DNA from: VGXO01 sp964614695
GTDB taxonomy: Bacteria; Planctomycetota; Phycisphaerae; Phycisphaerales; SM1A02
Reading direction: 5' to 3'
Assembly: GCA_964614695.1 (NCBI GenBank)
Contig: CAZTMB010000004.1
Span: 1-64,000 of the forward strand
Length of the DNA stretch: 64,000 nucleotides
Numbering within the stretch: position 1 is the first letter of the stretch; each line of letters opens with the position of its first letter. Below, piece by piece: positions 24,951 to 33,942 of this stretch. The notes under the pieces are model-generated. The model did no database searches. It worked only from the letters and a program-made list of their open reading frames with translations, and was not told the origin of the DNA. Made by a program: the position numbers and the translations under genes.

Positions 24951-26981
24951 TCACGAGCTCCAGCGACGCCGCCATGCCAGCAGCATCAGCACCGCCCAAA
25001 GGCGGTCGATCGCTCGCGGGCGGTCCCGGTCGGCCTCGAGTCGAAGGCGAGCGACCGCGGCGGGATCGAGCAGGCCGTCCGCGGCGATCTTCGACGGTTC
25101 GAGCAGGTCCTCCGACCACGATCGCAGCGGTCCTCGCAGCCACGACGCGAGCGGGACCGCGAAGCCCATCTTCGGCTGCACCGGCGGGCGCACGCCGAGC
25201 CGCGTCTCGACGAGGCGGCGCAGGAGCGGCTTGGTCACCGCGCCGCGGACCTTGAGGTTCGCGGGCATCGCCAACATCGCCTCCACGAGTCGGTGATCAA
25301 GCAGCGGCTCGCGCAACTCGAGCCCCGACGCCATGCTTGCTCGGTCCGCCTTCACGAGCAGGTCGTCGGCGAGGTACCCAAGCAGATCCGCCCTCATGAG
25401 AAGTTCGGTGAGGGTCTCGGGACTTCGCCCGGCGACCGCGAGCGGCCGAGGCATGAAGCGAGGATCGTCGAGCAGCGTGGCCGCCGGCTCGGCCGGAACG
25501 GCGAGCGGCGCGGTGCCCGGGCCGAGGGTTAGCAAGCGCCGATAGAGGCTCCACGCATCGGGCACATCGAGCAGCGAGCCGAGAAGCCGGGCCCTCGACG
25601 CGGGGCGTGCCGTGGCGAAGGAGGCGGGCAGCGCGGCGAGGATCGGGCGCAGGGCCCGTTCGACCGCCTGCGCGGGAAGCCTCGCGAGCGTGGCGCCGGC
25701 GGCCCGTCGTAGCGCCATCGGCATCGGTTCGATCGCCTTCCAGATCGCCGGCACGGCACGGTGCCGCTCGTAGCCGCCGAAGACCTCGTCGCCGCCATCG
25801 CCGGTCAAGGCGACGGCGACCTCGCGGCGCGCGGCGCGGCAGAGCCAACGCATCGGAAGCTGGGAACTGTCCGCGAACGGTTCGTCGAAGGCTTCGGCGA
25901 GACCCTCGGCGATCTCGATCGACTCGTGGCCGGTCATCCGCAGCACCGTGTGCGGCAAGCCGAGCGACGTCGCCGTCTCGGCCGCACGCGCGGATTCGTC
26001 GTAGGCGGGATCGTCGAAGGCGATCGAGAAGCAGGGCAGCGAAGCGCCGCCGACCGCGCTCGCCGCCGCGGCGACCGCGGCCGAGTCGATGCCGCCCGAG
26101 AGGAAGATCCCGCGGGGCACGTCGGCGACGAGCCGGATCCGTACCGCGTCGCGGAAGATCGGTTCGATCACCTCGAGCGCGTCGTGTTCGTCGCCGGTGA
26201 AGCGGTCGCCGAGCGCCCGCTGCGACTGCTCGGCGAGCGACCACCAGATCGAGGTTTCGGCCTGCCAGCCCCCGCGGTGACGATGCACCCGCATCAGGCA
26301 TCCCGGCGGAAGCTTGCGGATCGCCGGATGGATCGTGCGCGGCGCCGGCACGTAGCCGTGGCGAAGGAAGAGGTCGGCCGCGGATGCGTCGAGGTCGAAG
26401 CGCATGCCCGGGAACGCCCTGAATGCCTTCAGCTCGCTCGCGAAGACGAGCGATCGCCCTTCGAGCGGCCACGGCGCGAGCGGATCGTCCGGAGGCGTCG
26501 CGCCATCGCGCGACGCGAGACCGACATACAGCGGCTTCACGCCGAAGCGATCCCGCACGAGCGAGAGCTCCCGTTCGCGTCGATCCCACACCGCGATCGC
26601 GAACATGCCGACGAAGGTGCCGAGGGCCTCGCGCACGCCGAGGCGGTCGAACTGCGCGAGCATCGCCTCGGTGTCGGATCGCCCGCGGAATCGCACGCCC
26701 TCGCGCTCGCATGCTTGGCGAATCTCAAGGAAGTTGTGGATCTCGCCGTTGAGGATCGCGACGAATCGCCCCGACGGCGAGGTCATCGGCTGATCGCCGA
26801 GCGGGGAGAGGTCCTGGATGGCGAGCCTTCTGAATCCGAAGGCGACTCGATCCTCCGGCGCGTCCCAGCTTCCCGAGCCGTCCGGACCTCGCGCGGCGAG
26901 CGTCGCCGCCATGCGCTCCGCGACGTCGAGCGGTCGATCCGCGAGTCCGGCGACGTCGAGGCATCCGGCGATCCCGCACAT
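24951..26981 (-). CDS. AsnB-like glutamine amidotransferase / asparagine synthetase
   Basis: 676 residues. The N-terminal Ntn glutaminase begins MCGIAGC with the catalytic Cys2. The C-terminal synthetase domain has the ATP-pyrophosphatase motif SGGIDS near residue 295 and GDGGDEVFGGYERHR later. It would use glutamine to amidate a carboxylate: either aspartate or, given its place among uronate-forming enzymes, a sugar uronic acid in the polysaccharide. The start ATG lies one base after the stop of the preceding SDR gene (TGA-C-ATG). Confidence 0.9.
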   Translation of the reverse strand: MCGIAGCLDVAGLADRPLDVAERMAATLAARGPDGSGSWDAPEDRVAFGFRRLAIQDLSPLGDQPMTSPSGRFVAILNGEIHNFLEIRQACEREGVRFRGRSDTEAMLAQFDRLGVREALGTFVGMFAIAVWDRRERELSLVRDRFGVKPLYVGLASRDGATPPDDPLAPWPLEGRSLVFASELKAFRAFPGMRFDLDASAADLFLRHGYVPAPRTIHPAIRKLPPGCLMRVHRHRGGWQAETSIWWSLAEQSQRALGDRFTGDEHDALEVIEPIFRDAVRIRLVADVPRGIFLSGGIDSAAVAAAASAVGGASLPCFSIAFDDPAYDESARAAETATSLGLPHTVLRMTGHESIEIAEGLAEAFDEPFADSSQLPMRWLCRAARREVAVALTGDGGDEVFGGYERHRAVPAIWKAIEPMPMALRRAAGATLARLPAQAVERALRPILAALPASFATARPASRARLLGSLLDVPDAWSLYRRLLTLGPGTAPLAVPAEPAATLLDDPRFMPRPLAVAGRSPETLTELLMRADLLGYLADDLLVKADRASMASGLELREPLLDHRLVEAMLAMPANLKVRGAVTKPLLRRLVETRLGVRPPVQPKMGFAVPLASWLRGPLRSWSEDLLEPSKIAADGLLDPAAVARLRLEADRDRPRAIDRLWAVLMLLAWRRRWSS

Positions 26982-26982
26982 G

Positions 26983-27987
26983 TCAGTCGCCGCGAGCGAG
27001 CCGGGCCCGCTGATCCGCGAGGACGTCCCTGATGATCGCGGCGAGGTCGCGTTGCGGCGCCCATCCGATCGCCCCGCGGATGCGCGAGAGGTCCGGCGTG
27101 CGGCGCCGCATGTCTTCGAAGCCCGTGCCGTAGGCGGCCTCGTAGGGCACGAGTTCGATCGGCGATGGGCTCTCGGCCGCGGTTCGCACGCGCTCCGCGA
27201 GGTCGAGCATCGAGACCTCGGCATCGGAGCCGATGTTGAAGACGCCGCCGACGACGCTTCGATCTCCGGCGACCGCCGCATCGACGAGTCCGAGCATCGC
27301 CCGCACCGAGTCTGCGACGTGGGTGAAGCAGCGGCTCTGCGATCCGTCGCCGTGGACCGGAATGGTCTCGCCGATCAGGGCGGCGCGGGCGAAGCGCGGC
27401 AGCACCATGCCGTAGCGGCCGGTCTGGCGCGGACCGACGGTGTTGAAGAATCGGCCGATCACCGCGGGCAGGCCGTGCTCGTCGGCGTGGGCAAGGGCGA
27501 GGAACTCGTCGAGAGCCTTCGAGCACGCGTACGCCCAGCGCCTTCGAGTCGTCGGGCCGAGCCGCCAGTCGCCGTCCTCGCGAAGCAGGTCCACCTCGTC
27601 GTGGTCCATCAGCTTGCCGTACACCTCCGACGTCGAGGCGACGAAGATCGGACGACGGTGGTGCGACGCGGATTCGAGCACCACCTCGGTGCCGCGCACG
27701 TTCGTGACGATCGTCCGGACCGGCCGCTCCATGATGAGTCGCACGCCGACGGCGGCCGCGAGATGGAGGATCGCATCGCAGCGGGAGACGAGCGGCTCGA
27801 TCGCGCTGCCGCTGCAGACGTCGTCGACCACGACTTCGAGACGAGGATGCCCTTCGAGGTGCGCGAGGTTCGCGAGGCGCCCTGTCGAGAGATCGTCGAG
27901 CACGACGACCTCGTCCCCGCGTTCGAGAAGCGCATCGACCGCATGGCTTCCGATGAAGCCGCAGCCGCCGGTCACGAGGAACTTCAC
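26983..27987 (-). CDS. NAD-dependent epimerase/dehydratase
   Basis: 334 residues, extended SDR. NAD site GGCGFIGSH, then ASTSEVYG and YACSK (YxxxK). Similar in outline to UDP-glucuronate decarboxylases and GalE-like epimerases; the blocks FFNTVGPRQTGRYGMVLPRF and FNIGSDAEVSMLDLAERV fit that group. GTG start at 27987. The exact nucleotide sugar is uncertain. It is in the same unit as the amidotransferase. Confidence 0.88.
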   Translation of the reverse strand: MKFLVTGGCGFIGSHAVDALLERGDEVVVLDDLSTGRLANLAHLEGHPRLEVVVDDVCSGSAIEPLVSRCDAILHLAAAVGVRLIMERPVRTIVTNVRGTEVVLESASHHRRPIFVASTSEVYGKLMDHDEVDLLREDGDWRLGPTTRRRWAYACSKALDEFLALAHADEHGLPAVIGRFFNTVGPRQTGRYGMVLPRFARAALIGETIPVHGDGSQSRCFTHVADSVRAMLGLVDAAVAGDRSVVGGVFNIGSDAEVSMLDLAERVRTAAESPSPIELVPYEAAYGTGFEDMRRRTPDLSRIRGAIGWAPQRDLAAIIRDVLADQRARLARGD

Positions 27988-28051
27988 GGGCGGGATTCCG
28001 GCGGCATGGTCTTCGGGGCTCTGCGGAGTCGAAAGGGGAGGAACGGCGATC

Positions 28052-29194
28052 CTACGGGGAGCCGGCGGTCGGCTGTTCGTCGTCAAGGCCGAGGAAGTCG
28101 AGGAAACCCCGGCACACCGCGGCGCTCTCGAATCGCTCGAGGGCGCGTGCTCGGGCAGCGGCGCCCATGGCGGCGACCCCTGCCGGGTCCGCGGCAAGGT
28201 CGGCCATCGCCTCGGCGAGCGCCGCGGCGTCGCGCGGCGGCACGAGCAGGCCGGTGATGCCCGGCTCGACCGCCTCGCGGCAGCCCGGCACATCGGTGGC
28301 GATCACCGCGCGGCCCATCGCCATCGATTCGAGCAGGAAGAGCGGAAGGCCCTCGCGATGCGAAGGCAGCACGCAGACGCTCGCGGCCTCGATCGCGGGG
28401 CGGACGTCGTCGAGCCGCGCGAGGAACTCGACATGGCCCTCGCCAAGCAGGCGATCGAGATCGCGCTGCGGAATCGCCGCCACGCCCGGATCGATCCAGC
28501 CCGCGAGCCGGCAGGTCGCTTCGGGACGGCGTTCGTGCAGCCGCGAGGCCGCGTCGAAGAATTCCCGCACGCCCTTGGTCTCGAGGAGGCGCGACGCCAT
28601 GAGGAACGCCGGGCGATCGGGCAAGGGGCGAGGTGCGAAGCGTTCGCAGTCGACGCCGGTGCCGGGCAGGATCGTGGTGGCCAACGAGGACGGAAGCACG
28701 CCGGCAGCGCGGAGGGTCTCGCGATCGTCGGGGTTCTGGAACGCCAGGCCGTCGAGCAGAGGCAGGGCCTTCCGCGCGAGCCGCAGCGTCGCCCAACGCG
28801 CGAGGCGCGCCTTGAGGCCGCCGCCTTGCGTGAACGCGAAGCCGAGCCCGGTCACCATCGCGTAGCGCTTCGGCACGCCCGCCTGCGCGGCCGCGATCGT
28901 GCCGTGCAGGACGCCCTTGGGGTTGAAGCCGATCGAGATCGCGGGCGCGATCTCGCGAAGGATCGACTCCATCGCGCGGATCGCGGCGAGGTCGGCGCGA
29001 GGCGAGAGGCCGCCTCGCGCGAGCGGGATCTCACGCCACTCGACGCCGAGATCGCGAAGCCCGGCGAGGATCGGCTCGCCCGGATCCGGCGAGAGCACGA
29101 AGACCTCGTGACCGCGTTCGCGAAGCAGGCGCAGCAGCGGTCCCCGGAATCGGAGGATTCCCGGGGCGAAGGGCAGGACGAGCGCTACCCGCAC
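28052..29194 (-). CDS. Glycosyltransferase family 4
   Basis: 380 residues, GT-B fold. The donor-binding end SHREGLPLFLLESMAMGRAV carries the E-x7-E motif of retaining GT4 enzymes. The N-terminal half includes ISIGFNPKGVLHGTIAA. It likely adds one sugar to the lipid-linked repeat at the inner face of the membrane. The GTG start at 29194 overlaps the preceding methyltransferase gene by 10 bp. Confidence 0.9.
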   Translation of the reverse strand: MRVALVLPFAPGILRFRGPLLRLLRERGHEVFVLSPDPGEPILAGLRDLGVEWREIPLARGGLSPRADLAAIRAMESILREIAPAISIGFNPKGVLHGTIAAAQAGVPKRYAMVTGLGFAFTQGGGLKARLARWATLRLARKALPLLDGLAFQNPDDRETLRAAGVLPSSLATTILPGTGVDCERFAPRPLPDRPAFLMASRLLETKGVREFFDAASRLHERRPEATCRLAGWIDPGVAAIPQRDLDRLLGEGHVEFLARLDDVRPAIEAASVCVLPSHREGLPLFLLESMAMGRAVIATDVPGCREAVEPGITGLLVPPRDAAALAEAMADLAADPAGVAAMGAAARARALERFESAAVCRGFLDFLGLDDEQPTAGSP

Positions 29195-29913
29195 GGCTTC
29201 TCGATCCAGGCGAGGAGGTGCGTGCGAAGCAGGGGGATCGCGGCGAGACCGCGATAGACGAAGAGTCCGAGCGCTCCCGGCAGTCGCAGGCAGAGCCGCG
29301 CGATCGGCGGCGCGAGGGTGATCCGCCGGATCGAGGCGCGGCCTTCGGGAAAGAGCCTTCGGATCGCTTGGGCGTCGACGCCCAACACGTCGGGATTGCG
29401 CGGATTGTCGAACGCGAAGTCGTACCAGAGCACCGCGCCGCCGGGCCGCACGAGGCGCCACATCGCCTCGGCGACGCGGCGACGAAGCCCCTCGTCGAGG
29501 ATCGAGGTGAAGACCGTGCTCGCGAAGACGACGTCGAACGCACCGTCGGGCAGATCGATCGCCGACGCGTCTCCGGCGATCACGCGCGTCGCCGCCGGAA
29601 GCGACGCCCGCGCGGCCTCGACGCGAGCCGGGAGCAGCTCGTTGCCGACGAGCCGCTCTGGGGCGAGACCCGCTTCGATCAGTCGCCGCAGGTTGCCGCC
29701 GCCGCCGCAGCCGATCTCGAGCAGCCGGATCTCGTCGCGCGGCAGGCCGAGCGAGTCGATCCGCTCGAGCAGCAGCGGGAACCGCTCGCGCTCCGCGACG
29801 GCGCCGAATCGATCGACCCGGCCGACGCGGCGGGCGTAGCGGTCGGCGATCGCATCGAGCTCACCCTTCGGTGCGTGGTCGGAAGGCGTGCCGGGGCTCG
29901 CGGACTGCTGCAT
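29185..29913 (-). CDS. Class I SAM-dependent methyltransferase
   Basis: 242 residues. SAM-binding motif LLEIGCGGGGNLRRL (residues about 64-78) followed by an acidic strand and FDVVFASTVFTSI. Substrate unknown; the position between the aminotransferase and a glycosyltransferase suggests sugar methylation. AGGGAG lies seven nt before the ATG. The stop is inside the next gene. Confidence 0.85.
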   Translation of the reverse strand: MQQSASPGTPSDHAPKGELDAIADRYARRVGRVDRFGAVAERERFPLLLERIDSLGLPRDEIRLLEIGCGGGGNLRRLIEAGLAPERLVGNELLPARVEAARASLPAATRVIAGDASAIDLPDGAFDVVFASTVFTSILDEGLRRRVAEAMWRLVRPGGAVLWYDFAFDNPRNPDVLGVDAQAIRRLFPEGRASIRRITLAPPIARLCLRLPGALGLFVYRGLAAIPLLRTHLLAWIEKPCG

Positions 29914-29941
29914 CCGAACTCCCTGCGGCGCGAGGCACGCG

Positions 29942-31159
29942 TCAGCGGGCGGCGAACTTCTCGGCCGACGCGACCTCCACGATCGGTCCGGCCTCGAGGA
30001 TTCGGCGCAGCGAAGTGCAGACGTGGTCCTGCTCGTCGTCGCGCATCGACGGGAAGAGCGGAAGCGAGAGCGTGCCGAGCCACCGGTGCTCGGCGCCGGG
30101 GAACTCCTCGGGATTCGCGCCGGTCTCCTGCTGCCAGTAGGTCATGCGATGGAGCGGCCGGTAGTGGACGCTCGTGCCGACGCCGGCGGCAGAGAGTCGT
30201 TCGATCACCGCGTCGCGATCGAGGCTCGACTCGGGCGTGAGCACGATCGGGAAGAGGTGCCACGCATGGTCGCGGAGATCCGGAGAGCAGGCGGGAAGCT
30301 CGATGGAGTCGAGGCCGGCGAGCGCGTCGAGATACCGCTCGACGAGCCGCACCCGCGCCTCGTGAAACTCGAACGCCCGCTCGAACTGGGCGAGCCCGAC
30401 CGCGGCGTTCAGGTCGGGCATGTTGTACTTGTAGCCCGCGGCGACGACGTCGTACTGCCAGCCGGCGTTCGTCGTGGTGAACCGCTTCCAGACGTCCCGG
30501 TCGATGCCGTGCAGCCGCATGCGACGCACGCGTTCGGCGATCGCATCGTCCTGCGTCACGAGCAGGCCGCCCTCGCCGGTCGTCATGGTCTTGTTGGCGT
30601 AGAAGCTGAAGCAGCACGCGGCGCTTCGTCCGGCTCCGACCATGGCGCCCGGGGCGCCGTCACGCGACGGATACCGCGTCGGAAAGGCGTGCGCGGCGTC
30701 CTCGACGATCGCCACTCCGCGCGGCTCGGCGACTGCTCGCAACGCGTCGAGGTCGCAGGCGAGCCCGCCGAAGTGGACCGGCATGGCGACTCGCACCTCC
30801 GGATGCCGGTCGAGCGCCGCGGCGAGCAGTTCCGGCGTCAGCAGTCCGGTGTGCGGATCGACGTCGCAGAGGACGACCTTGCCGCCGAGATAGCGGACGA
30901 CCTCGGCGGTCGCGGTGAAGGTGAGGGTCGGCACGAGCACCGGAGTGCCTGGTCCGACGCCGAGCGCCTCGACCGCGAGGTGCAACGCGGCGGTGCAGGA
31001 GTTGACCGCGATCGCGTGCGGAACGCCGAGGGTCTCGGCGAAGCGCTTCTCGAGTTCGGCCGCGAAGCGCGACGTGGTGAGCCATCCGCTTTCGAGCACC
31101 TGCTGCAGATACTGCAGTTCGCGGCCGGAGCAGTCGACTCGGAAGAAGGGGACGTTCAT
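29942..31159 (-). CDS. DegT/DnrJ/EryC1 sugar aminotransferase (WbpE-like)
   Basis: 405 residues, PLP-dependent. The cofactor lysine is in FYANKTMTTGEGG, and the start VPFFRVDCSGREL and NSCTAALHLA are family hallmarks. It transaminates a keto nucleotide sugar with glutamate. With the WbpB-like and WbpD-like enzymes at 41.1-42.8 kb it could form a 3-amino-uronate. The stop lies 28 bp before the methyltransferase start, and the ATG overlaps the sugar-transferase stop (ATGA). Confidence 0.92.
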   Translation of the reverse strand: MNVPFFRVDCSGRELQYLQQVLESGWLTTSRFAAELEKRFAETLGVPHAIAVNSCTAALHLAVEALGVGPGTPVLVPTLTFTATAEVVRYLGGKVVLCDVDPHTGLLTPELLAAALDRHPEVRVAMPVHFGGLACDLDALRAVAEPRGVAIVEDAAHAFPTRYPSRDGAPGAMVGAGRSAACCFSFYANKTMTTGEGGLLVTQDDAIAERVRRMRLHGIDRDVWKRFTTTNAGWQYDVVAAGYKYNMPDLNAAVGLAQFERAFEFHEARVRLVERYLDALAGLDSIELPACSPDLRDHAWHLFPIVLTPESSLDRDAVIERLSAAGVGTSVHYRPLHRMTYWQQETGANPEEFPGAEHRWLGTLSLPLFPSMRDDEQDHVCTSLRRILEAGPIVEVASAEKFAAR

Positions 31160-31842
31160 CGGGACTCGCCGGACTTGCCGGAATCGCCGAGGGTATCCGC
31201 GGCTTCCGCGCGACGGAAGACGGCGATCGCGGTCCGCGCGAGAATCGCGAGATCGCCGGCGAAGGTGCGTTCTCGGACGTACTGCTCGGCGAGATCGAGC
31301 TTGCGGGGCAGGATCCGGTCGCGATAGGCCGCTTCGGGATCCGCTTCGGCGGCGAGGATCCGCTCCTCGTCCCGGTAGAGAAGGCTCGCCGGATCGGTGA
31401 TGCCGGGCCGAACGCTCAGCACGATCGCCCATCGATCCCGATGCACCTCGGTCCAACGCGGCACCTCGGGCCGAGGCCCGACGAGCGACATGTCGCCGCG
31501 GAGCACGTTCCACAGTTGAGGCAGTTCGTCGAGCTTCGTGGCCCGCAGCACTCGACCGATGCGGGTCACGCGTGCGGTCGATCCGGGCTCGAACGAGCCG
31601 CGCTCGGAGCCGGCCAGCACCTTCATCGTGCGGAACTTCACGATCCGGAACGGGCGCCCGTGCCGGCCGACACGCGCCTGACGGAAGAACGGGCCGCCCG
31701 CCGAGGTCGCCGAGACGATCGCGCCGAGCAGAAGCAGCAGCGGCAACGACAGGATCAGCAAGACGATCGAGACCAGAAGATCGAAGGTCCGCTTGAGCGG
31801 AGCCGGTCGATCGGGCGAGGTCTTGGCGCGATCAGAGGGCAT
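31156..31842 (-). CDS. Initiating sugar-phosphate transferase, PglC/WcaJ fold
   Basis: 228 residues, the short monotopic phosphoglycosyl transferase type. One membrane hairpin (LLVSIVLLILSLPLLLLLGA) is followed by FRQARVGRHGRPFRIVKFRT and KLDELPQLWNVLRGDMSLVG. It puts the first sugar phosphate on undecaprenyl phosphate. It is first in its unit and divergent from the WbpM-like gene across 91 bp. Confidence 0.93.
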   Translation of the reverse strand: MPSDRAKTSPDRPAPLKRTFDLLVSIVLLILSLPLLLLLGAIVSATSAGGPFFRQARVGRHGRPFRIVKFRTMKVLAGSERGSFEPGSTARVTRIGRVLRATKLDELPQLWNVLRGDMSLVGPRPEVPRWTEVHRDRWAIVLSVRPGITDPASLLYRDEERILAAEADPEAAYRDRILPRKLDLAEQYVRERTFAGDLAILARTAIAVFRRAEAADTLGDSGKSGESR

Positions 31843-31919
31843 TCGACCCCATACTCGCAGATCCGTGGGCGTTTCCGGGCGAGACGATGGCCCGGAGCAG
31901 GGACCAGTTCGATCGCCGT

Positions 31920-31925
31920 TATCCT
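31920..31925 (+). promoter_or_regulatory. TANNNT -10 element, likely leaderless start
   Basis: TATCCT ends 8 nt before the ATG at 31934, between divergent polysaccharide units. Confidence 0.4.
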
Positions 31926-31933
31926 TCCTCCCC

Positions 31934-33913
31934 ATGTTCCGGCTCGAGCAGAGTCTGATCTCCCTTCCCAGGGTGGTGCGAAGAGGCATGGCCGCGGCGA
32001 TCGATGCCGGGCTGCTCGCCATTTCGCTCCTGCTCGCGGCGTACCTGCGCTTCGGGGAGGCGGGACTCTCCGATCGCACGTACCTGCTGCTGTCGCTCGT
32101 GGCGGCGATCGCCGGCGTGGGGGTCTTCTGGGCAGGCGGCCTCTATCGGGAGGTGCTGCGGTACGCCGGGCCGCGGATGTGGATCCGGCTCGCCGCGTGC
32201 ACCGGGGTCGTGACCTTGATCGTCGGCACCGCGGCGCTCTCCTTCAGCGAGCGCGACGTCTCCCGCAGCGTGCTGATCGCGTTCGCGGTGGTCTCGACGT
32301 TTCTGTGCGGCGGCGTACGCCTGATCGCGATCCAATGGCTCGCGGGCGTCCGTCCGGAGTCGGGCATCGTCGGCGAGGCCGTGTCCGTGATCATCTACGG
32401 CGCCGGCGCCTCGGGCGTCGGCGTGGCGGCCGCGATGTCGCACAGTCCGATGTATCGCCCGGTCGCGTTCGTCGACGACGACCTCCGACTCGCCGGAAGC
32501 CGGGTCCGCGATCTCGCGGTCCATTCGCCGGCGCGCCTTCCGTCGCTCGCGGCCAAGCATCCCGGCGCGGCGGTGGTGCTGGCGCTTCCCTCCGCGACGA
32601 CCGCGCAGCGTCGGCAGGTGATCGAGAGGCTGCGGCCGCTCGGCCTGCGGATCATGACGGTGCCGGGGCTGCGCGATCTGATGCTCGGCAACGCCCGCTT
32701 CGGCGAGCTGAAGGAGGTCGCGATCGAGGATCTGCTCGGCCGCGACAGCGTGGAGCCGAGCCAGCATCTGCTCTCCAAGTGCATCACCGGGCGGAGCGTT
32801 CTCGTGACCGGAGCCGGCGGCAGCATCGGCAGCGAACTCTGCCGGCAGATCATCCGCCTCCGGCCGAGTCGGCTCGTTCTGCTCGACCACAGCGAGTTCA
32901 TGCTCTATCAGATCGAGCAGGAGCTCGCGTCGCTGGCGCGGACCGACGCCGCCGTCGCCAAGGTGCCGGTGCAGACGGTGCTCGGGAGCGTCTGCAGCGG
33001 GGTCATGGTCGAAGAGCTGCTGCGGGAACATCGAGTCCAGACCATCTATCACGCCGCGGCCTACAAGCACGTCGGCATCGTCGAAGGCAACGAGGTCTCC
33101 GGCGTCGTCGTCAACACGTTCGGGACGCAGTCGATCGCCCGTGCCGCCGTGAAGGCGAAGGTCGAGACCTTCGTCCTCGTGTCGACCGACAAGGCGGTGC
33201 GTCCGACCAACGTCATGGGTGCGAGCAAGCGACTCGCCGAACTCGTCCTTCAGGATCTCGCGGCCGGGGCCTGGGCGGGAGTGCTCGGCGAACGGTCGGC
33301 GCGGCCCGCCTCGGCCCCGTCGACGCTCGAGTGCCCCACGCGCTTCGTGATCGTGCGCTTCGGCAACGTGCTCGGCTCGAGCGGCAGCGTGGTGCCGAAG
33401 TTCCTCAAGCAGATCGGCGAGGGCGGTCCGGTCACGGTGACCCATCCGGACGTCACGCGGTTCTTCATGACGATCTCGGAAGCGGTGAACCTGGTCATCC
33501 AGGCCGGCAGCCTCGGCCACGGTGGGGACGTGTTCCTGCTGGACATGGGGGAGCCAGTCCGGATCGTCGATCTCGCCCGCAACCTCATCGTGCTGCAGGG
33601 ACTCACCGTGCGGGACGAGTCGAATCCAGCCGGCGACGTCGCGATCGAGTTCATCGGGCTGCAGCCTGGCGAGAAGCTCTACGAGGAGCTGCTCGTCGCC
33701 GACGACTCGGAGGCGACGGAGCACCCGAAGATCCGCCGCGCTCGCGAGCAGGGGGTCGCGGGTCGGTCACTCGCCCAGTTCCTGACGCAGCTCGAGTCGG
33801 CGTGCGACCGCCACGATGCGATGGAGGTCCGTCGGCTGCTTCGCGAGCTCGTCGAGGGCGTCGCCGAGCAGTCGCCTCTCGCGACGCCCCGCGGCGGCGA
33901 TCGCGCAGGGTGA
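31934..33913 (+). CDS. Membrane-bound nucleotide-sugar 4,6-dehydratase (WbpM/CapD-like)
   Basis: 659 residues, the full length of WbpM-type enzymes. Four N-terminal helices are followed by a first Rossmann domain (VIIYGAGASGVG) and a catalytic SDR domain (VLVTGAGGSIGSE). The block VSTDKAVRPTNVMGASK has the MxxxK variant of the active site. It converts UDP-GlcNAc to the 4-keto-6-deoxy sugar used for the first residue of many surface glycans. Confidence 0.93.
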   Translation: MFRLEQSLISLPRVVRRGMAAAIDAGLLAISLLLAAYLRFGEAGLSDRTYLLLSLVAAIAGVGVFWAGGLYREVLRYAGPRMWIRLAACTGVVTLIVGTAALSFSERDVSRSVLIAFAVVSTFLCGGVRLIAIQWLAGVRPESGIVGEAVSVIIYGAGASGVGVAAAMSHSPMYRPVAFVDDDLRLAGSRVRDLAVHSPARLPSLAAKHPGAAVVLALPSATTAQRRQVIERLRPLGLRIMTVPGLRDLMLGNARFGELKEVAIEDLLGRDSVEPSQHLLSKCITGRSVLVTGAGGSIGSELCRQIIRLRPSRLVLLDHSEFMLYQIEQELASLARTDAAVAKVPVQTVLGSVCSGVMVEELLREHRVQTIYHAAAYKHVGIVEGNEVSGVVVNTFGTQSIARAAVKAKVETFVLVSTDKAVRPTNVMGASKRLAELVLQDLAAGAWAGVLGERSARPASAPSTLECPTRFVIVRFGNVLGSSGSVVPKFLKQIGEGGPVTVTHPDVTRFFMTISEAVNLVIQAGSLGHGGDVFLLDMGEPVRIVDLARNLIVLQGLTVRDESNPAGDVAIEFIGLQPGEKLYEELLVADDSEATEHPKIRRAREQGVAGRSLAQFLTQLESACDRHDAMEVRRLLRELVEGVAEQSPLATPRGGDRAG

Positions 33914-33942
33914 GTGCTCCCGACCACGGTCGATCTGCGGCC

